A stretch of DNA of 64,000 nucleotides. Origin: Solea solea (taxonomy: Eukaryota > Chordata > Actinopteri > Pleuronectiformes > Soleidae). Each line of letters starts with the position of its first letter. The first letter of the stretch is position 1. Positions 49,951 to 61,735 of the stretch are shown piece after piece. The notes beneath the pieces were generated by a model, which saw nothing but the letters and a program-made list of their open reading frames with translations, made no database searches and had not been told where the DNA came from. Made by a program: the position numbers and the translations under genes. The stretch spans positions 10,325,466 to 10,389,465 of the forward strand of contig NC_081148.1 of the NCBI RefSeq assembly GCF_958295425.1, read 5' to 3'.

Positions 49951-52794
49951 AAACCTAAATTTTAGGTTTATGCAACAAAAAGAACTACAGCATTCTCCTT
50001 AACTCACATGATACTGCTTCTATATCTAGTGCGCTTTAGCCAGTGTGTTGTGATCATGTTACGTTAAGTCATCCACAAACACACCAGTCCCCTATTTTTT
50101 CCCCACCAAATACCATCCAACTGTACCTTCATGATGCCATCATTTAAAAGGGAATACTGTCTTTCATAATGCATATTGTACACTATGCAGTTGGGAATTA
50201 GCTGCTGTAAACACAGACTAAACGTCTGTGTTTGACAGGCTAAGCTGGCTCTGTGTGTATCCCATCAGCAGCTGACTGTTAAATTGAGCGGGCTGTTAAG
50301 GCTACCCTGCTTGTCTGAAGTCTGAACTGTGAATGTTCTGGACCTGTCTGTTAGCCAGCTTTCATGTTTGACACTCAAAAGCATTAGCCTTTTACATCGT
50401 TACATACTCTGTCTGCAATTGCAAGATGTAAGAGAGTTGGGATCTGTTTTGTGATTGTGGAAATCGGAGCATGATCAGATTTGCCACCCCTTAAGACCTA
50501 ATTTATCTAAATGTGCGTACCTTAAATTGTCACACAAATGTTCACTCACACATGCACAATGGTGTGGTTGAGCAGCACTCTTGTCCCATGCTGCAACCAC
50601 CAACATCTTACTGCTTCCGTTGCCAAGGCAACCACTCAGCTGCCACTCCAAGTTGTGTAACTATGGAGACACCGGGGGTGACATCATTCCCCCAAAGTTC
50701 TTAGTGCTTATGTACATTTTGCTGGTATTTGATTTTTTTTTAATGCAACATCACCAATGTTTCACAGAAAAGGAGTTGACATATCGTGTGCCTTACAACA
50801 AAATGTCCCAGTTACTTGAATATTTGAAGTGTAAATTCAAGATTTGAGTTCTCCTAACACAATGTTTGCACCAGCCGCAGCACTGCTTTTCTGTTACAAG
50901 TGATTTGTAACAGAATTACAAGCGAGTCACAGTCCAGTACAAGATATAACACAGTCACTAGCACAGAGACATTTATATAACACTTAAAACTGCAATGTAG
51001 GGATGCGGATGCTAGTAAGGAGGTGAGAAGATGAGGATGGGACTGAGGAGATGAGCAGATGGCCAGAGGGCCAGAGGGCCAGAGGGAAGGTATATGGGGA
51101 AATGTGGTGAGGAAGTTAGAGTTGTGATGGAGAACTTTAAGCTGTGAAGACAAACTTCAAGCTGTGATTAAGAACATTGAATTGTGATAAAGAACTTTGA
51201 ACTGTGGACGGCAGCATTATACCTCTTGGTGTACAGCCTGCTCAATATTATTATTGGATTTTAATTTTGAAGTTGCCCTTCATACTCATCCCAATTTAGT
51301 CTATTCTGTAGTGAAGTTTACATAACATGTTGCAGCAGATGTAGATATGAATTCTTCATTGAGCAAAATTATTGAAGGTAAAAAAAATCATAGTTGTAAA
51401 GGCCACCAGCATAGAAGTCAAATACATAAATAGTCAAATAATACATTTTAAAGCCAATATCAATATCAAGCCGATAATATTGTGCCTCTTTAAATTTTAT
51501 GTAGAACAAGTTTACAACAGAGTGGTTTGACTGACGGAGCAAAAACAGCATACTCAAGGACAGAAAAGAGAGAAACAAAAAGTCATAGCTGCAAATTTCA
51601 GTACAACAAATGAACAAATATAAATGAAAGCTAACAAGAACAAAACCACAGAGTAAAGAAGTCAGTCAGGCAATATTTTGGCCATATCCTGTAAAACACC
51701 TAGCACAACAACAAAAAGATGAAAGGTAAAGGGATAAAAGGATATCATCAACAGCCTTTAAACACCACTGGCTCAGGAAAACAGAGTATATGTGATTGCA
51801 CATCAAAGAGAAAAGAAGCAATATATGTTTGAATTTCAAAAGAAGGCACAAATGCGATATTCTAGGTGCTAACTGCTGTAAAACAGCGTTTCAAAGAAGC
51901 CGAAGAAGGGTTTTAGGATAATATCTCCTCAGGTAGGTCAGGGGCTTCCAACCTTTTTGACTGCACAGACCAGACAGCAGTTTTCAAATTTCTGACAGGC
52001 TGGTGGGGGAAAGGGGGCACTACAAAGCTGATAGTAATCTTCTACTAACCATGTTAAACAAAGCATAGTGAATCATTAACCAAATAACCAACACTTAACC
52101 ATTGTGTTGTGTGCAATGGTTAATGTTGATTTATGCCATGCGAGACCTGAGCCTGTTTGCTAGAGGCAAGGTGGTCAAAGCATGGTACTATGTGCGAGTG
52201 ACATGTGGAGTGTTTTTTCATGTGTATGTCTGCTGTGGTGCCTAAATTTGGTGGCAGTCAGAGCAGAAAATCTGCAACGAACAATGACATCCTTCAAACG
52301 CAACACAACAGACAAAAAAGGAGGACACCCAGCAGCTAATTTTTTTTCCTGCTTGGTTTTGGCCGTTCAGATTTGTATGAGAATAGACTGCAGGCATTGA
52401 ATAAAAACTGGTTACAGGGTAGTGACACTTAGCTGTCGCCCAATCAGCTCACTGTTGTGAATAGACCCAGTCTAGCTAGTTTATACCCATACTGGTACCC
52501 CAAGGGAAGGGTACCGAAAAATGGAATGGTTGGGGCTGGTTATTTTGGTACTATTCCTAAAGGAAACGCAAAAAAAAAACCTACTGTACCAAACCGTTCC
52601 ATTCAGTGGAAATGCGGCTTTAGTCTGCACAGTTTGGAAGATTAGCAAGTCATGTTCAAATTATACCAAACCAGAACTTCTTGAGGATTCATTCTTTTAC
52701 ACTTATTGTTGTCAAAGTCATATTTATATTATTGAGTCAAACCCTTCAGTGACTGAACCGTTTTTTTGAATTTCTTTATTTTTCTCTCCGACAG

Positions 52795-53702
52795 GTAGCA
52801 GTGGGTCTCTAGAGGCCAGAGCCATGGGTGCGTTCCTAGACAAACCCAAGACAGAGAAGCACAAATTGCATGGTGAAGGTAATGGCCTGCGCTATGGCCT
52901 AAGCTCCATGCAGGGCTGGCGGGTGGAGATGGAGGATGCTCATACAGCCATTTTGGGACTTCCTGCTCCTGGCATGACTGACTGGTCATTTTTTGCTGTG
53001 TATGATGGTCATGCTGGCTCAAAGGTTGCCAATTACTGCTCTAAACATCTTCTGGAACACATAATCAATGCCAGCTTAAGGGTCAGAGGGACACAAGGCT
53101 CCCAGGCTGGCTTAGACAGCAAAACCTCAGCTCAAGCTCCTCCTACAGTAGAAGCTATCAAATCCGGGATCCGTACCGGGTTCCTGGCGATTGATAATCA
53201 CATGCGCAGCCTCTCAGACCTGCGGAATGGCATGGACCGTAGTGGCTCCACAGCAGTGGGAATTCTTCTGTCACCTGAGCATTTCTTCTTCATTAACTGT
53301 GGTGATTCTCGAGCTGTCCTTTACCGCAATTCACAGGTGTGCTTTTCCACACTCGACCACAAGCCTTGTAATCCACGTGAGAGAGAGCGCATCCAGAATG
53401 CTGGTGGGTCAGTGATGATTCAGAGGGTTAACGGATCACTGGCTGTTTCTCGAGCTTTGGGGGACTACGATTACAAGTGTGTGGATGGAAAGGGCGCCAC
53501 TGAGCAGCTGGTCAGCCCTGAACCAGAAGTGTTTGACTTGATTCGGGCCCCGGAACAAGATCAGTTTGTGGTCCTGGCATGTGATGGTATCTGGGATGTC
53601 ATGTCCAATGAGGATCTGTGCGACTTTGTGAAATCAAGGCTTGAGGTGTCTGATGACCTGGAAAGAGTCTGCAGTGAAGTGTTGGATACATGTCTGCACA
53701 AG
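52795..53702 (+). CDS. ppm1b: ppm1b first coding exon (5'UTR tail plus residues 1-293)
   Basis: The exon starts after ttctctccgacag; the ATG is at 52824 in gccATGg, a strong Kozak context. It carries most of the PP2C catalytic domain in one exon and ends CLHK at donor AAG/GTGTGT. Residues about 85-108 (region [10 protein letters not shown] to QAPPTVEA) hold several residues more than the human protein, which with the longer LPAPGM loop accounts for the greater length. Confidence 0.95.
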
Positions 53703-56700
53703 GTGTGTACACATTTGTTTCTAAACATGACTTGAGTGTTTTTTCTCCAAATAGATTATCTTGCAAGCTGCCGTTAAACCCCATAGAGGAAACGGGAGTG
53801 AACCTCTGTCTGAATCATCATGTTTTTCACAAATTAGATTTTTAATTGAAATGAAAATTAGTTTAAATTGAAATTTTTGGAATTTGAACCCTCTGATCTG
53901 CAGATGACTGTACAATGAAGCAATCTTAATGAGTGAGTTTATACAGCACTGTGCTAAAGTCTTAGTTCACCACCAGCTTTTTTGTTTCTCTTTTACTCCC
54001 CACAGTGTCAAATTCTGGGATGCAGTTACATGCAGTTGTTTAGCATGTTTTGAACAAGATAAAGGACATTTATGTTATTAACAATGACAAACGTTGGTCA
54101 TATTTACTCAAAAACATGCCAGAAATGTGTGACAACTCTGTCAGAGACTGTCTTTTTGGCTAAAATGCAGAATATGCCCACTTCATATTGTGAGCATAGT
54201 TTGTCTGAGTTCCCAGAGAGGAAGGTGGAGTTGGAGCAGAGCAGAAACAAACAAAACTGGAGTAAGGGCAACGAAAGTTAATCCTCCCAAGCTGATGACA
54301 TTAGATGATTTAGATTTGGTAGGAAGATGTTTTTTTTTTTTTTTTTTTTACCAACAATACAGACAAAAGCTTAGGCAACCTGTGTTTTACTGAGGACAGA
54401 ACTCGTTTCAATATTACAAGACTGCTCATTCGCGTCTTTCTCTGCTTCCTACTAAACACCACTTATAAAAGGGAGCTTTTGATTTATTGACCTGTGATGC
54501 TCTTTTTTCCCCCCTCACAACCAGACCTATTATAAGTTAAACAAAATAAATTTGGGGGATTTAAAATTTTGTCAGTTTTTCACTTAAAAATTCGATACTT
54601 GGTATCTCACAAGCTATATAATATCACCACTCAAAATATTGCAATATTTCACTGTATCGACCCCCCCCCCCCCCCACACCCCTAGCGAATATAAAACGTG
54701 ACATTTACACACTAATGTTTTGAGCTGTATTATAGACATGTGTAGGAAATCATCACAGTTTCAAAGCATTACTAAACCACTCCACCTCTTACCTGCTCTT
54801 TCTTCGTCCCTCTCTCCTGTCTGTCTGTCTTAGGGGAGTCGAGATAACATGAGTGTTGTGTTGGTGTGTTTGCCCAACGCTCCCAAAGTGTCAGAGGAAG
54901 CCGTGAGAAAAGACGCTGAGCTCAACAATTATCTGGAGTCTCAAGTGGAAGGTGAGAAGAAATGGATGGAGGAAAAGAAATCAATATTTCTATATGCAAA
55001 CACTACATTGTTCAATTTTAAATAATTATTTGTTGCTTTTTTCGATAAATTCCTGAAGCAACTGGAGTATTCAGTTTTCTATACAAGGCTTAAAATTAAT
55101 ATTGGGTCTTTTGATTTTGGCAAATAATTGAGTAGACCTCATGAGATAATGTTTTGGTAAGCTCTGTCTGCATCAGTGTACTCTCATTTTAAATGTGTAC
55201 TCATGATAAAAGTGGCAATATTTTTTTTTTCTGTAAAGGTGTTGCATCTTTCCCTAGCTAAAACTGAATAATATGATGTGTGTTTTCTCCACTGACTGAT
55301 GCCATTTCCATCTTCTGTTGTCTCACCACCAGCCAAGTTGGCTCTGGCTCACAGCAGAACAATGACTCCATCGTGACCCACTTCCTCTTAGTTCCCTCTC
55401 CACTCCTCTCCACCTATTCCCTCAACGCACTAGCTCAAATATTCACTGTCCTGATTTATTTTATTTATTTCTTGCGATGCATGACACCCTCTGATAAACC
55501 CTGCAGCTTTTCTCTTCTTTGCTTGTATGTCTGCTTTCTTTTCTTGCTTTTTGTAGCTTGTGGAAAACCAGGTCATTTCAGCTGTTTCAGATTTTTCCCA
55601 AGAGATAAAGAGAGGAAATAAGTTCTTCAACTCTGAAACTCATAGAAATCTACCTTTTAAAAACACCTTTGTCTTGGTCCACAAGGAAACAAAATGTATA
55701 ACCATGGTAAAGCGTGTGATGATAAAACAATTGTAGTTTTGTAAACTGCATATTAATATTTGTTCAGTGGATTTGGTCAAATTCTTTTCCTGTTTCATGG
55801 TTGACTAGTCATTTATATTTGTTGTTTAGTTTGTTGTTGGTGGGTAATGATAGTAGAAGAGCGACAAATAAAGGAGTCACCATCTCTCCGCCTCTATCTC
55901 AGAAACAATGTCAAGTCCAAAAGAGCTGGTAGTGTTTTATTTTGGCAATTTACACATTTACAAATTACTGCTGCCTTTTAGATATTATCATTCAACTTGT
56001 CCTAAAATGCCTCCTTCTCTATGTCACCATTGTTTTATTTTTAGAGATGCTGTCTCGCCCAGTACAGGAGGGATTTCCAGACCTGGTAACTGTGATGAGG
56101 AATCTGTCGACTGACAACGGGATGCCACCTCTGCCTCCAGGGGGAGGCCTTGCCAGCAAGTAAGGACCACTGCCCTCAAAGGACAGTGTATTTTTTTACG
56201 ATACGGGTAGAGACCAGAGCAGATGCATAGAACAAGCCACTAACTGCCTTGCCCAGGTCTTCTGTATGTCACCCAACCAAGTTTGCAGCCATTAAACTGC
56301 AAGCAATGTTTACTTTACCTTCCCAACTAGACCTTGTGTTACTTGTGCAGCAACAACCACCCAGTCACAGTTTTTTTGTATCTGTATTTCTTTCTGCAGA
56401 CACGGTGTTATTGAAGCAGTATACACTCGTCTAATCCCATACAGGGAGGAAGATGGGGTGAGTGTCAATACATATGATCATTGAGTGATGTCTTTGAAGG
56501 TAGACAACAGATGACTGATTTAAAGATTTTTTTTTTGCACACTTACAGCAGATCAAGTATTAAAATGGCCCTCTGGTTTTTACAGGTAAAATAATTTTCT
56601 GAAACTATGCTGAAATATTTCAAGTGGGGGAATCCCTTTGCATCACATTTTTACGTGTAATTTTAATACACCTGGGATTAGAATGCGTTACTTTGTGATG

Positions 56701-59700
56701 AGATGGCGATCTGATAGCGCTTCACCACATGCATTTACACCTGGGATTAACATGCGTCTGTGGTGTCCACATCAAGATCTTATTGCTATCTGAATGCAGT
56801 CATCCCTCTGTTACGTCACCTCCCCCTCTGCGCTGCCATATCGACCAACAACAACGTTAGCCGCACATGAAATTGTGCTATTGTATGGACTCTTTGTTAC
56901 TTTTAGAGGGGAAGAAGTCGTCTTCGACACGTGGAAAACCAACGAAAGCAGAGTTTTGTTGCCGCTTTCACGTTAGCTGTGCGAGGACACTCACGTAGCT
57001 GTTGTGGGTGGAGTGGAGACGTATCTTTGTTCAATGTAGTCACAGTGCATCTCCGATAACCTCCTGAAGTGGTTTGGCAGATCGTATGACAATCAGTCCT
57101 CAGGTGTATTTACACCTGTACTTACAAGTGGCCAGGCGCTATCCGATTGCAATCTTACCACAGGTGACGCATTTTAATGCCAGATGTAAAGGAGCCTGTT
57201 CCTTCCCAACTCCTCTGTTTTCTCAGTTCAAACACAGTTAACAGCAGGGTTTTATTTTTTAAAGCTAACACTTTCTGTATCAGCCTGCATTTATTCAATA
57301 ACTGACACTAGAACAATATACTGCATACAATGAAGAATGCCCGTATCTGCCAGTGGTTCTAAAACAGTGTTGTGTTTCTCTTTTTGAGGGTGTCTCCATG
57401 GTTGTGAGGTGATCAGGTTTAGACCCACCAGGTTGAGCAATAGGAAAAAGGAGACAGTAATGCAACATTACGCATGCCAACTGCCATAAAACAACAACAG
57501 GACTCCATGGTTGTAAATTGAAAATATACTGTTCCTGCTGGAGGTCAGATGTGGCTCTGTATCTTTCGTCTTCATGCCAAACTTGCTCCTTCATTGATTG
57601 ATTCCATGATTCAGTTTTAAAATGATAAGATATACAAAATAATCGTAGGATATTCACCGCAGGGAGATCATGCAAGAGAGTCATCAGTTATGTCTCGTTG
57701 TCATGCTCAATAGGTTTCTCTTTGTCACCAGTGCAGTTAGTTGTTAAGTCACGGAATGGGAAATAAAAGAGACATTTGTTTATTTTGTATTTATTAAAGT
57801 TGAAGATGTGTGACTCAAAGAAGTGTATGTTGGTGTTATCCATCAATCAAATTGTGTTTTAAAGATTCCCTGAAGTGTGGTTGTCCACATATACAGTATC
57901 CCATAAAGGTTTTAGGCAGGTGTGGGAAAAAATGCTCTAAAGTAAGAACACATTCACAAATATAAATTCTAATTGTTTATTTATTTTTTTTTTTACTCCA
58001 CTGTGTGTGTGTGTGTGTGTTTGTGTGTGCTCACCTGTTTGCCAGATTTTAAACAACACTGAGGTGACCATCACATTGCCTCACACAATATACCAAAGTA
58101 TCCGACATAGGTTAAGCCACTGCTAACTGCAGAAGTGTCTCCCCACCGTTGTACAGGCTCTCTTAAGAATACACAATTGTGTTCAGAGCAGCATGATGAG
58201 AGGAGAGATGAGTGACGAGGTGGGAAAGAAGGTGCTGCTGCTGCTGCTGCTGCTGATGTTGCTGCACAGAGGAATCTGTGTGATGCATCAAGTTTTGTTA
58301 TTCTAAAAAAATGCAAACAAATCTGATCTTAATGAAACCGTGGTGCCGGTTTATCCGAGGGTGCTAACATCTAAATTGTACGCATAGTGGCATTCGCTTT
58401 CTAATCATAATGTTTACTTAAGGATTCTTAATTGTAAGAACTGATCAGCATAAGTCGTTTTTAGTTTGAGGACCATAACTTTTTTTGTCTCTGAAATATG
58501 GCTCTCGAGCATGCGTCAAGACTAATAAACCTCTGCTGTTTAGCCGTTTTATTGACCATTGTAAAGATAACCACAGGTTGCTTAACTTGATGGGGCTTCA
58601 GGAATTTAGTCTCTAAGTGTGAACTGACATGAAGTAAAACTGGTTGAAATAACTCCTATTTAGATTTTGTATAATAGACATGGGAAACATATTTGATTTT
58701 ATTGCAAGTCATATTTTTACAAGTAAACCCTATGTCCACTGAGATGGGCACAGCATCCCCCGTGACCCTCATGTGGAGGATAAAGTGGTAGAAGATGGAT
58801 GGAAAAAAAACCACAACCATCTCTTTATCTTGGCTTCATTCTAGTAATAGTAATATAAATTTGACGTACCCAAAGCCTGTTAAAGCTGCAGTAAGCAGGA
58901 TTGCAAGAGTGACTCATGTTTCAGGATTGCATCTGTTTGTCCTGACCTTTTCATTAGATAAGCAAAAACAGATGCCCTTGTTTCATACCCACACATGACT
59001 CGAGGCAATCTGTCCACATTTCTGCTGATACCGAAGCACATTTTAGATTCTTTCTTTAAGCGCAGGCAGTTGTTGCCAATTTGCAATGGTTGATTTATGT
59101 TGCACCAAAAACCTTAAAAGAAGACACCTTTAAATAGAATAAACTTTTTTTTGTTTTAATCTGAGCCACTAAAAGAGTGATAAATTAAAAAAGCCTGTAA
59201 TTTTTCATAGCTGTTTCAGCTAGTAAAGCCTTCATCCAGGCAAATACCATTAATTTTGTGTTTGTAAAGCATTGTTTTTTGTACAAAATGGGGAATGAAA
59301 AAAGCAACTAAAAAATAAACAACATTAAAATACACTGCCTGGCCAAAAAAAAAAAAAAAAGTTGCACCCATGATGCCTAGTGCCTACTGTACAAGCCTGT
59401 GGGGGCCGTTCTATGATCTGGGGTTGCTGCAGTTGGGCAGGTCTAGGTTCAACAACATTATGTGCCCAAAGAATGAGGTCAGCTGACTACCTGAATATAA
59501 TGAATGACCAGATTATTCCATCAATGAATTCATCGGGCTCAAATTATGAAAGAGTGGTTCAGGGAGCATGAGACATCATTTTCACCATAGAGTCCAGATC
59601 TTAACCCCATTGAGAATCTTTGGGATGTGCTGGAGAAGGCTTTTGCACAGTGGTCCAACTCTCCCATCATCAATACAAGATCTTGATTAAACACTGGACA

Positions 59701-60747
59701 GAAATAAATCTTGTGGCATTACAGAAGCTTATCGGAACAATGCCACAGCGAATGAGTGTCGTAATCAAAGCTAAAGGAGGTCCAACCAAATATTAGTGTC
59801 AGGCAGTGTCTTAAAAGTAATAAATAATATCAAATCTTGCGTGGTAAACACCTTGACACGCACTCATTTACATTGATAAGGCTTGTATAGATTTGTCTAA
59901 CTGTGTGTTCACCCTCTGGTTAACGCAGCCCTCCTGTTTCATTTGGTAAGTGATCACATATATAATTGTTAAACCCGTGCCCCCTTTCTTCCAACCACTC
60001 ATTTACACACACACACACACACACACTTGCATACATTTGTACAGGCATGTAAGTGGTGACCTGTTACGCACTTTTCCTTGTCACACCTCCATCAATCTCT
60101 GCTCCCTCCTCTGGTCTACTTTCTGGCATGTGGAGCTGCAAGTCGAGTTGAAGCCTTACCTGTGTGTGTGTGTATGGACATGACTGTCCAGGTTTGATGA
60201 GGATGAATGAATGATCGTTGTCTCTGCTCCTCTCTCACGTGTCGCACACAAACTTGCATGCACTGGGCCTACACGCATGCACTCTCTTGTCTTTGCACAG
60301 CTGCACGCAAGCACTTAACAGTCTCTCTTTCTATGTTACTCCCCGCAATAAGATGGAAGGCACTGGATTTGTGTTGATATCATTGCAGAAAGAACCGACA
60401 CGCTGAGGTTACAAGGATGCTCTCGCTTACTCTCACTTACTATTGCTATTTTTAGTTCCGGTTGTTATTTTCTGGTTGTGTTTCAATCAAAGAGAAAGCT
60501 GCAGTTGAACAGCAGGTTGCGGAGTGAAATCATGGAATGTTGCTGTAAAGCCATTTGATAAAAGTGTGTTCCCTCTTTCTCCCTGCTGTCCCTCCCCTTG
60601 TCTCATTTTTTTCTTTTTCTTACTTCCATTGGTTCTCTCTTTCCTGTTGTACTCTATTTTTTTTTCCTTTTTTCTCTGTGCATTGTCCCTCCCCCTTCTC
60701 TCGCTTTCATCTCACAGAGTGGAGCTGAGTTTGAGTATCACTGGTAG
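52824..60747 (+). CDS. ppm1b: ppm1b, Mg2+/Mn2+-dependent protein phosphatase 1B (PP2C beta)
   Basis: Complete spliced CDS: 52824-53702, 54834-54951, 56045-56159, 56400-56457 and 60718-60747, totalling 1200 nt or 399 residues plus stop. The protein is a metal-dependent Ser/Thr phosphatase that in mammals acts on kinases such as TAK1 and IKK-beta (known). PP2C motifs are all present: R33, E37/D38 (WRVEMEDAH), D61-G62 (YDGHAG), [29 protein letters not shown]254 ([10 protein letters not shown]) and D297 ([10 protein letters not shown]). MGAFLDKPK carries Gly2, the N-myristoylation site of PP2C alpha/beta. [10 protein letters not shown] and NGMDRSGS fit PPM1B better than PPM1A. The C-terminus [13 protein letters not shown] resembles the short human isoform ending GGAGDLEDPW (387 residues from memory). 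Head-to-head placement with lrpprc agrees with human 2p21. A teleost a/b paralogue cannot be assigned. Confidence 0.97.
53703..54833. other. ppm1b intron 2
   Basis: 1.1 kb without an exon. It includes poly(T) at about 54331-54349 and a dispersed repeat fragment with poly(C) at 54590-54690. Confidence 0.65.
54590..54690. repeat. dispersed repeat fragment with poly(C)
   Basis: It reads ttcgatacttggtatctcac, aatattgcaatatttcactg and tatcga followed by about 15 C and acacccctag. A related gatacgatac-type fragment lies at 2790-2900. Confidence 0.5.
54834..54951 (+). CDS. ppm1b: ppm1b coding exon 2
   Basis: [20 protein letters not shown] follows the cttag acceptor and supplies the last metal-binding Asp (D297). 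The donor is GAAG/GTGAGA in phase 1. Confidence 0.95.
54952..56044. other. ppm1b intron 3
   Basis: 1.1 kb of AT-rich sequence. A 113-codon open frame at 55280-55621 has no homology I recognise and is not needed to join the flanking exons. Confidence 0.65.
56045..56159 (+). CDS. ppm1b: ppm1b coding exon 3
   Basis: [20 protein letters not shown] then [13 protein letters not shown], the PP2C C-terminal helical domain (human MPDLAHVMR and [10 protein letters not shown]). The acceptor is atttttag and the donor CAA/GTAAGG in phase 2. Confidence 0.94.
56400..56457 (+). CDS. ppm1b: ppm1b coding exon 4
   Basis: [19 protein letters not shown], matching human NVIEAVYSRLNPHRESDG. The acceptor is tttctgcag and the donor GGG/GTGAGTG in phase 0, the point where human isoforms diverge. 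Confidence 0.94.
56734..57190. mobile_element. MITE-like element with terminal inverted repeats
   Basis: Left terminus tttacacctgggattaacat then gcgtc; right terminus gacgcattttaatgccagatgtaaa is its imperfect inverse complement. The segment at about 56668-56725 repeats the left terminal motif (cacctgggattagaatgcgt), suggesting a second, partial copy beside it. Confidence 0.55.
58232..58255. repeat. (CTG)7 trinucleotide run
   Basis: Gctgctgctgctgctgctgc continuing to gatgttgctgc inside ppm1b intron 5. It also reads as poly-Ala in a chance minus-strand frame. Confidence 0.9.
58728..58803 (+). repeat. 3' tail of a non-LTR-like repeat
   Basis: Cccccgtgaccctcatgtgg, aggataaagtggtagaagat and ggatgga form the characteristic 3' end of the family at 7707 and 9580, in plus orientation. 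Confidence 0.65.
59331..59809 (+). mobile_element. Tc1/mariner transposon remnant
   Basis: It is bounded by tacactgcctggcc on the left and the inverse ggcagtgt on the right. In between are decayed transposase pieces: RSMIWGCCS at about 59407-59433 and [16 protein letters not shown] at 59591-59638, the hallmark C-terminal DDE-region motif of Tc1 transposases. At about 480 bp it is shorter than a full element (over 1 kb), has stops and shifts, and cannot encode an active enzyme. Confidence 0.85.
60718..60747 (+). CDS. ppm1b: ppm1b terminal coding exon, short isoform
   Basis: After acceptor ctttcatctcacag the frame reads SGAEFEYHW and then TAG. Length, phase and the Gly-Ala-x-x-x-x-x-x-Trp-stop pattern fit the alternative PP2C beta ending GAGDLEDPW. 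It is a nine-residue exon, so the call rests on phase and isoform resemblance. Confidence 0.82.
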   Translation, partial: SGAEFEYHW

Positions 60748-61735
60748 CTGCCCAGCACGACCGCCTGATCCAACAACACAGGACCACTCTTCCAACCATA
60801 CATCACCTTCTAATTTCCTGATTGTTTTCCCCCCCCCCTCCACACTGAGAGATCAATCAAAGCAGAAATCATGGTTTTGGGAAACCCTCGGCAAACTGGA
60901 GGACCAGACTTTTTTTTTTCTCAATAGAACAAAATGGTGAACTGCATTAATTGTTTGGAAAAAGAGCAGCATATATAATAGTATATACATATTTGGAGAG
61001 GCAAACATGCACGCTTTCTTTCTCTTGCCCCGTTGTGTCCTTGCTTTTTTTGTAGTGGTCGTGTCGTGGATTGATGGAGACACAGGAGCAGCCTTGCTCT
61101 GAACGCTTAAAGGCTCTTAGGTGCCTTTCTCAGTTCTGAGAGTCGACAGTGAGCCATGACCAAACCAGCCACTGTTGGATGTTAGTCAGACTCTGATTTG
61201 ACTTGAGTGGTTGATAGACTGGACTGTGGTTCCCCATGCACACAGTTCAGGCAAGTCCTGGTCTCTGCTCAAATATCTACCCAGCTCACCTCAAAGAACT
61301 TGGAGGGTTAAAACTGGACGTCTGGGTTAAAGCCTCAAAGTCTGCGCCAGGGAGCTCCATCACCTGAACACAAGAGGAACACTTTGAGAGAACTAAGACT
61401 GTGGGGGCAACCGATTTCAGCTTCATCCCTCCATACTTTGTCCAAAGTAAAACAAAATATGGGCAGGTATGCCAGGCTGCACAGAGGAATTTCATGGATT
61501 AAATTCACTCACACCAAGTGTGATGTCTCTTTTTGCACGCCCATTTACCCCTCAATTGCTTGAAGCAGGCTTGTTCAACGACTACTTTTAGAAGTCCCAT
61601 ATGCGTTTTATTTTGTCTGACCAGTACGAAAAAATAATTCGTTTTCACAATTGGAAAAAGAAACATTACAAAACATCAAAGAAAAAATGCACCTCTGCTC
61701 AAACGGCCTGGAATAAAACCTTTAAAAAAATAAAA
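60748..61735 (+). other. ppm1b 3'UTR (short isoform)
   Basis: The stretch after the TAG has no supported coding frame. Poly(A) signals AATAAA occur at 61712 and 61729, giving a UTR of about 1 kb. Later ATTAAA motifs (for example near 63085) could support a longer form. Extent is inferred. Confidence 0.55.
61712..61734 (+). terminator. two clustered poly(A) signals for ppm1b
   Basis: AATAAA at 61712-61717 and again at 61729-61734, about 1 kb after the ppm1b stop. Confidence 0.5.

Larger units (their letters stand above)
45928..52794. other. ppm1b intron 1 (6.9 kb)
   Basis: No coding exon found. It holds a GT tract at 48117-48151, a (TTTC)n tract at 49359-49397, two adjacent MITE-like elements at 49460-49950 and a short ggccaga triple repeat at 51059-51084. 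A repeat-like segment at 51940-52035 (ggcttccaacctttttgactg...) is also present. Confidence 0.65.
56458..60717. other. ppm1b intron 5 (4.3 kb)
   Basis: It contains a MITE-like element (56734-57190), a CTG run at 58232-58255, the 3' tail of a non-LTR-type repeat (58728-58803), a Tc1/mariner remnant (59331-59809) and a CA tract at 60007-60026. I found no exon for the longer mammalian PPM1B C-terminus. Confidence 0.65.

Noticed and set aside
53703..53735. Read-through of ppm1b coding exon 1 to a stop at 53735
   Set aside because: The next exon begins with the essential GSRDNM motif, so splicing at 53702 is much better supported than an ending at [10 protein letters not shown].
55280..55621. 113-codon plus-strand frame in ppm1b
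   Set aside because: It lies in the intron between ppm1b coding exons 2 and 3, which join in phase; hydrophobic, T-rich composition without homology.
60853..61495. Minus-strand frames opposite the ppm1b 3'UTR
   Set aside because: Short, no homology, and located in the inferred UTR; no evidence for an antisense gene.
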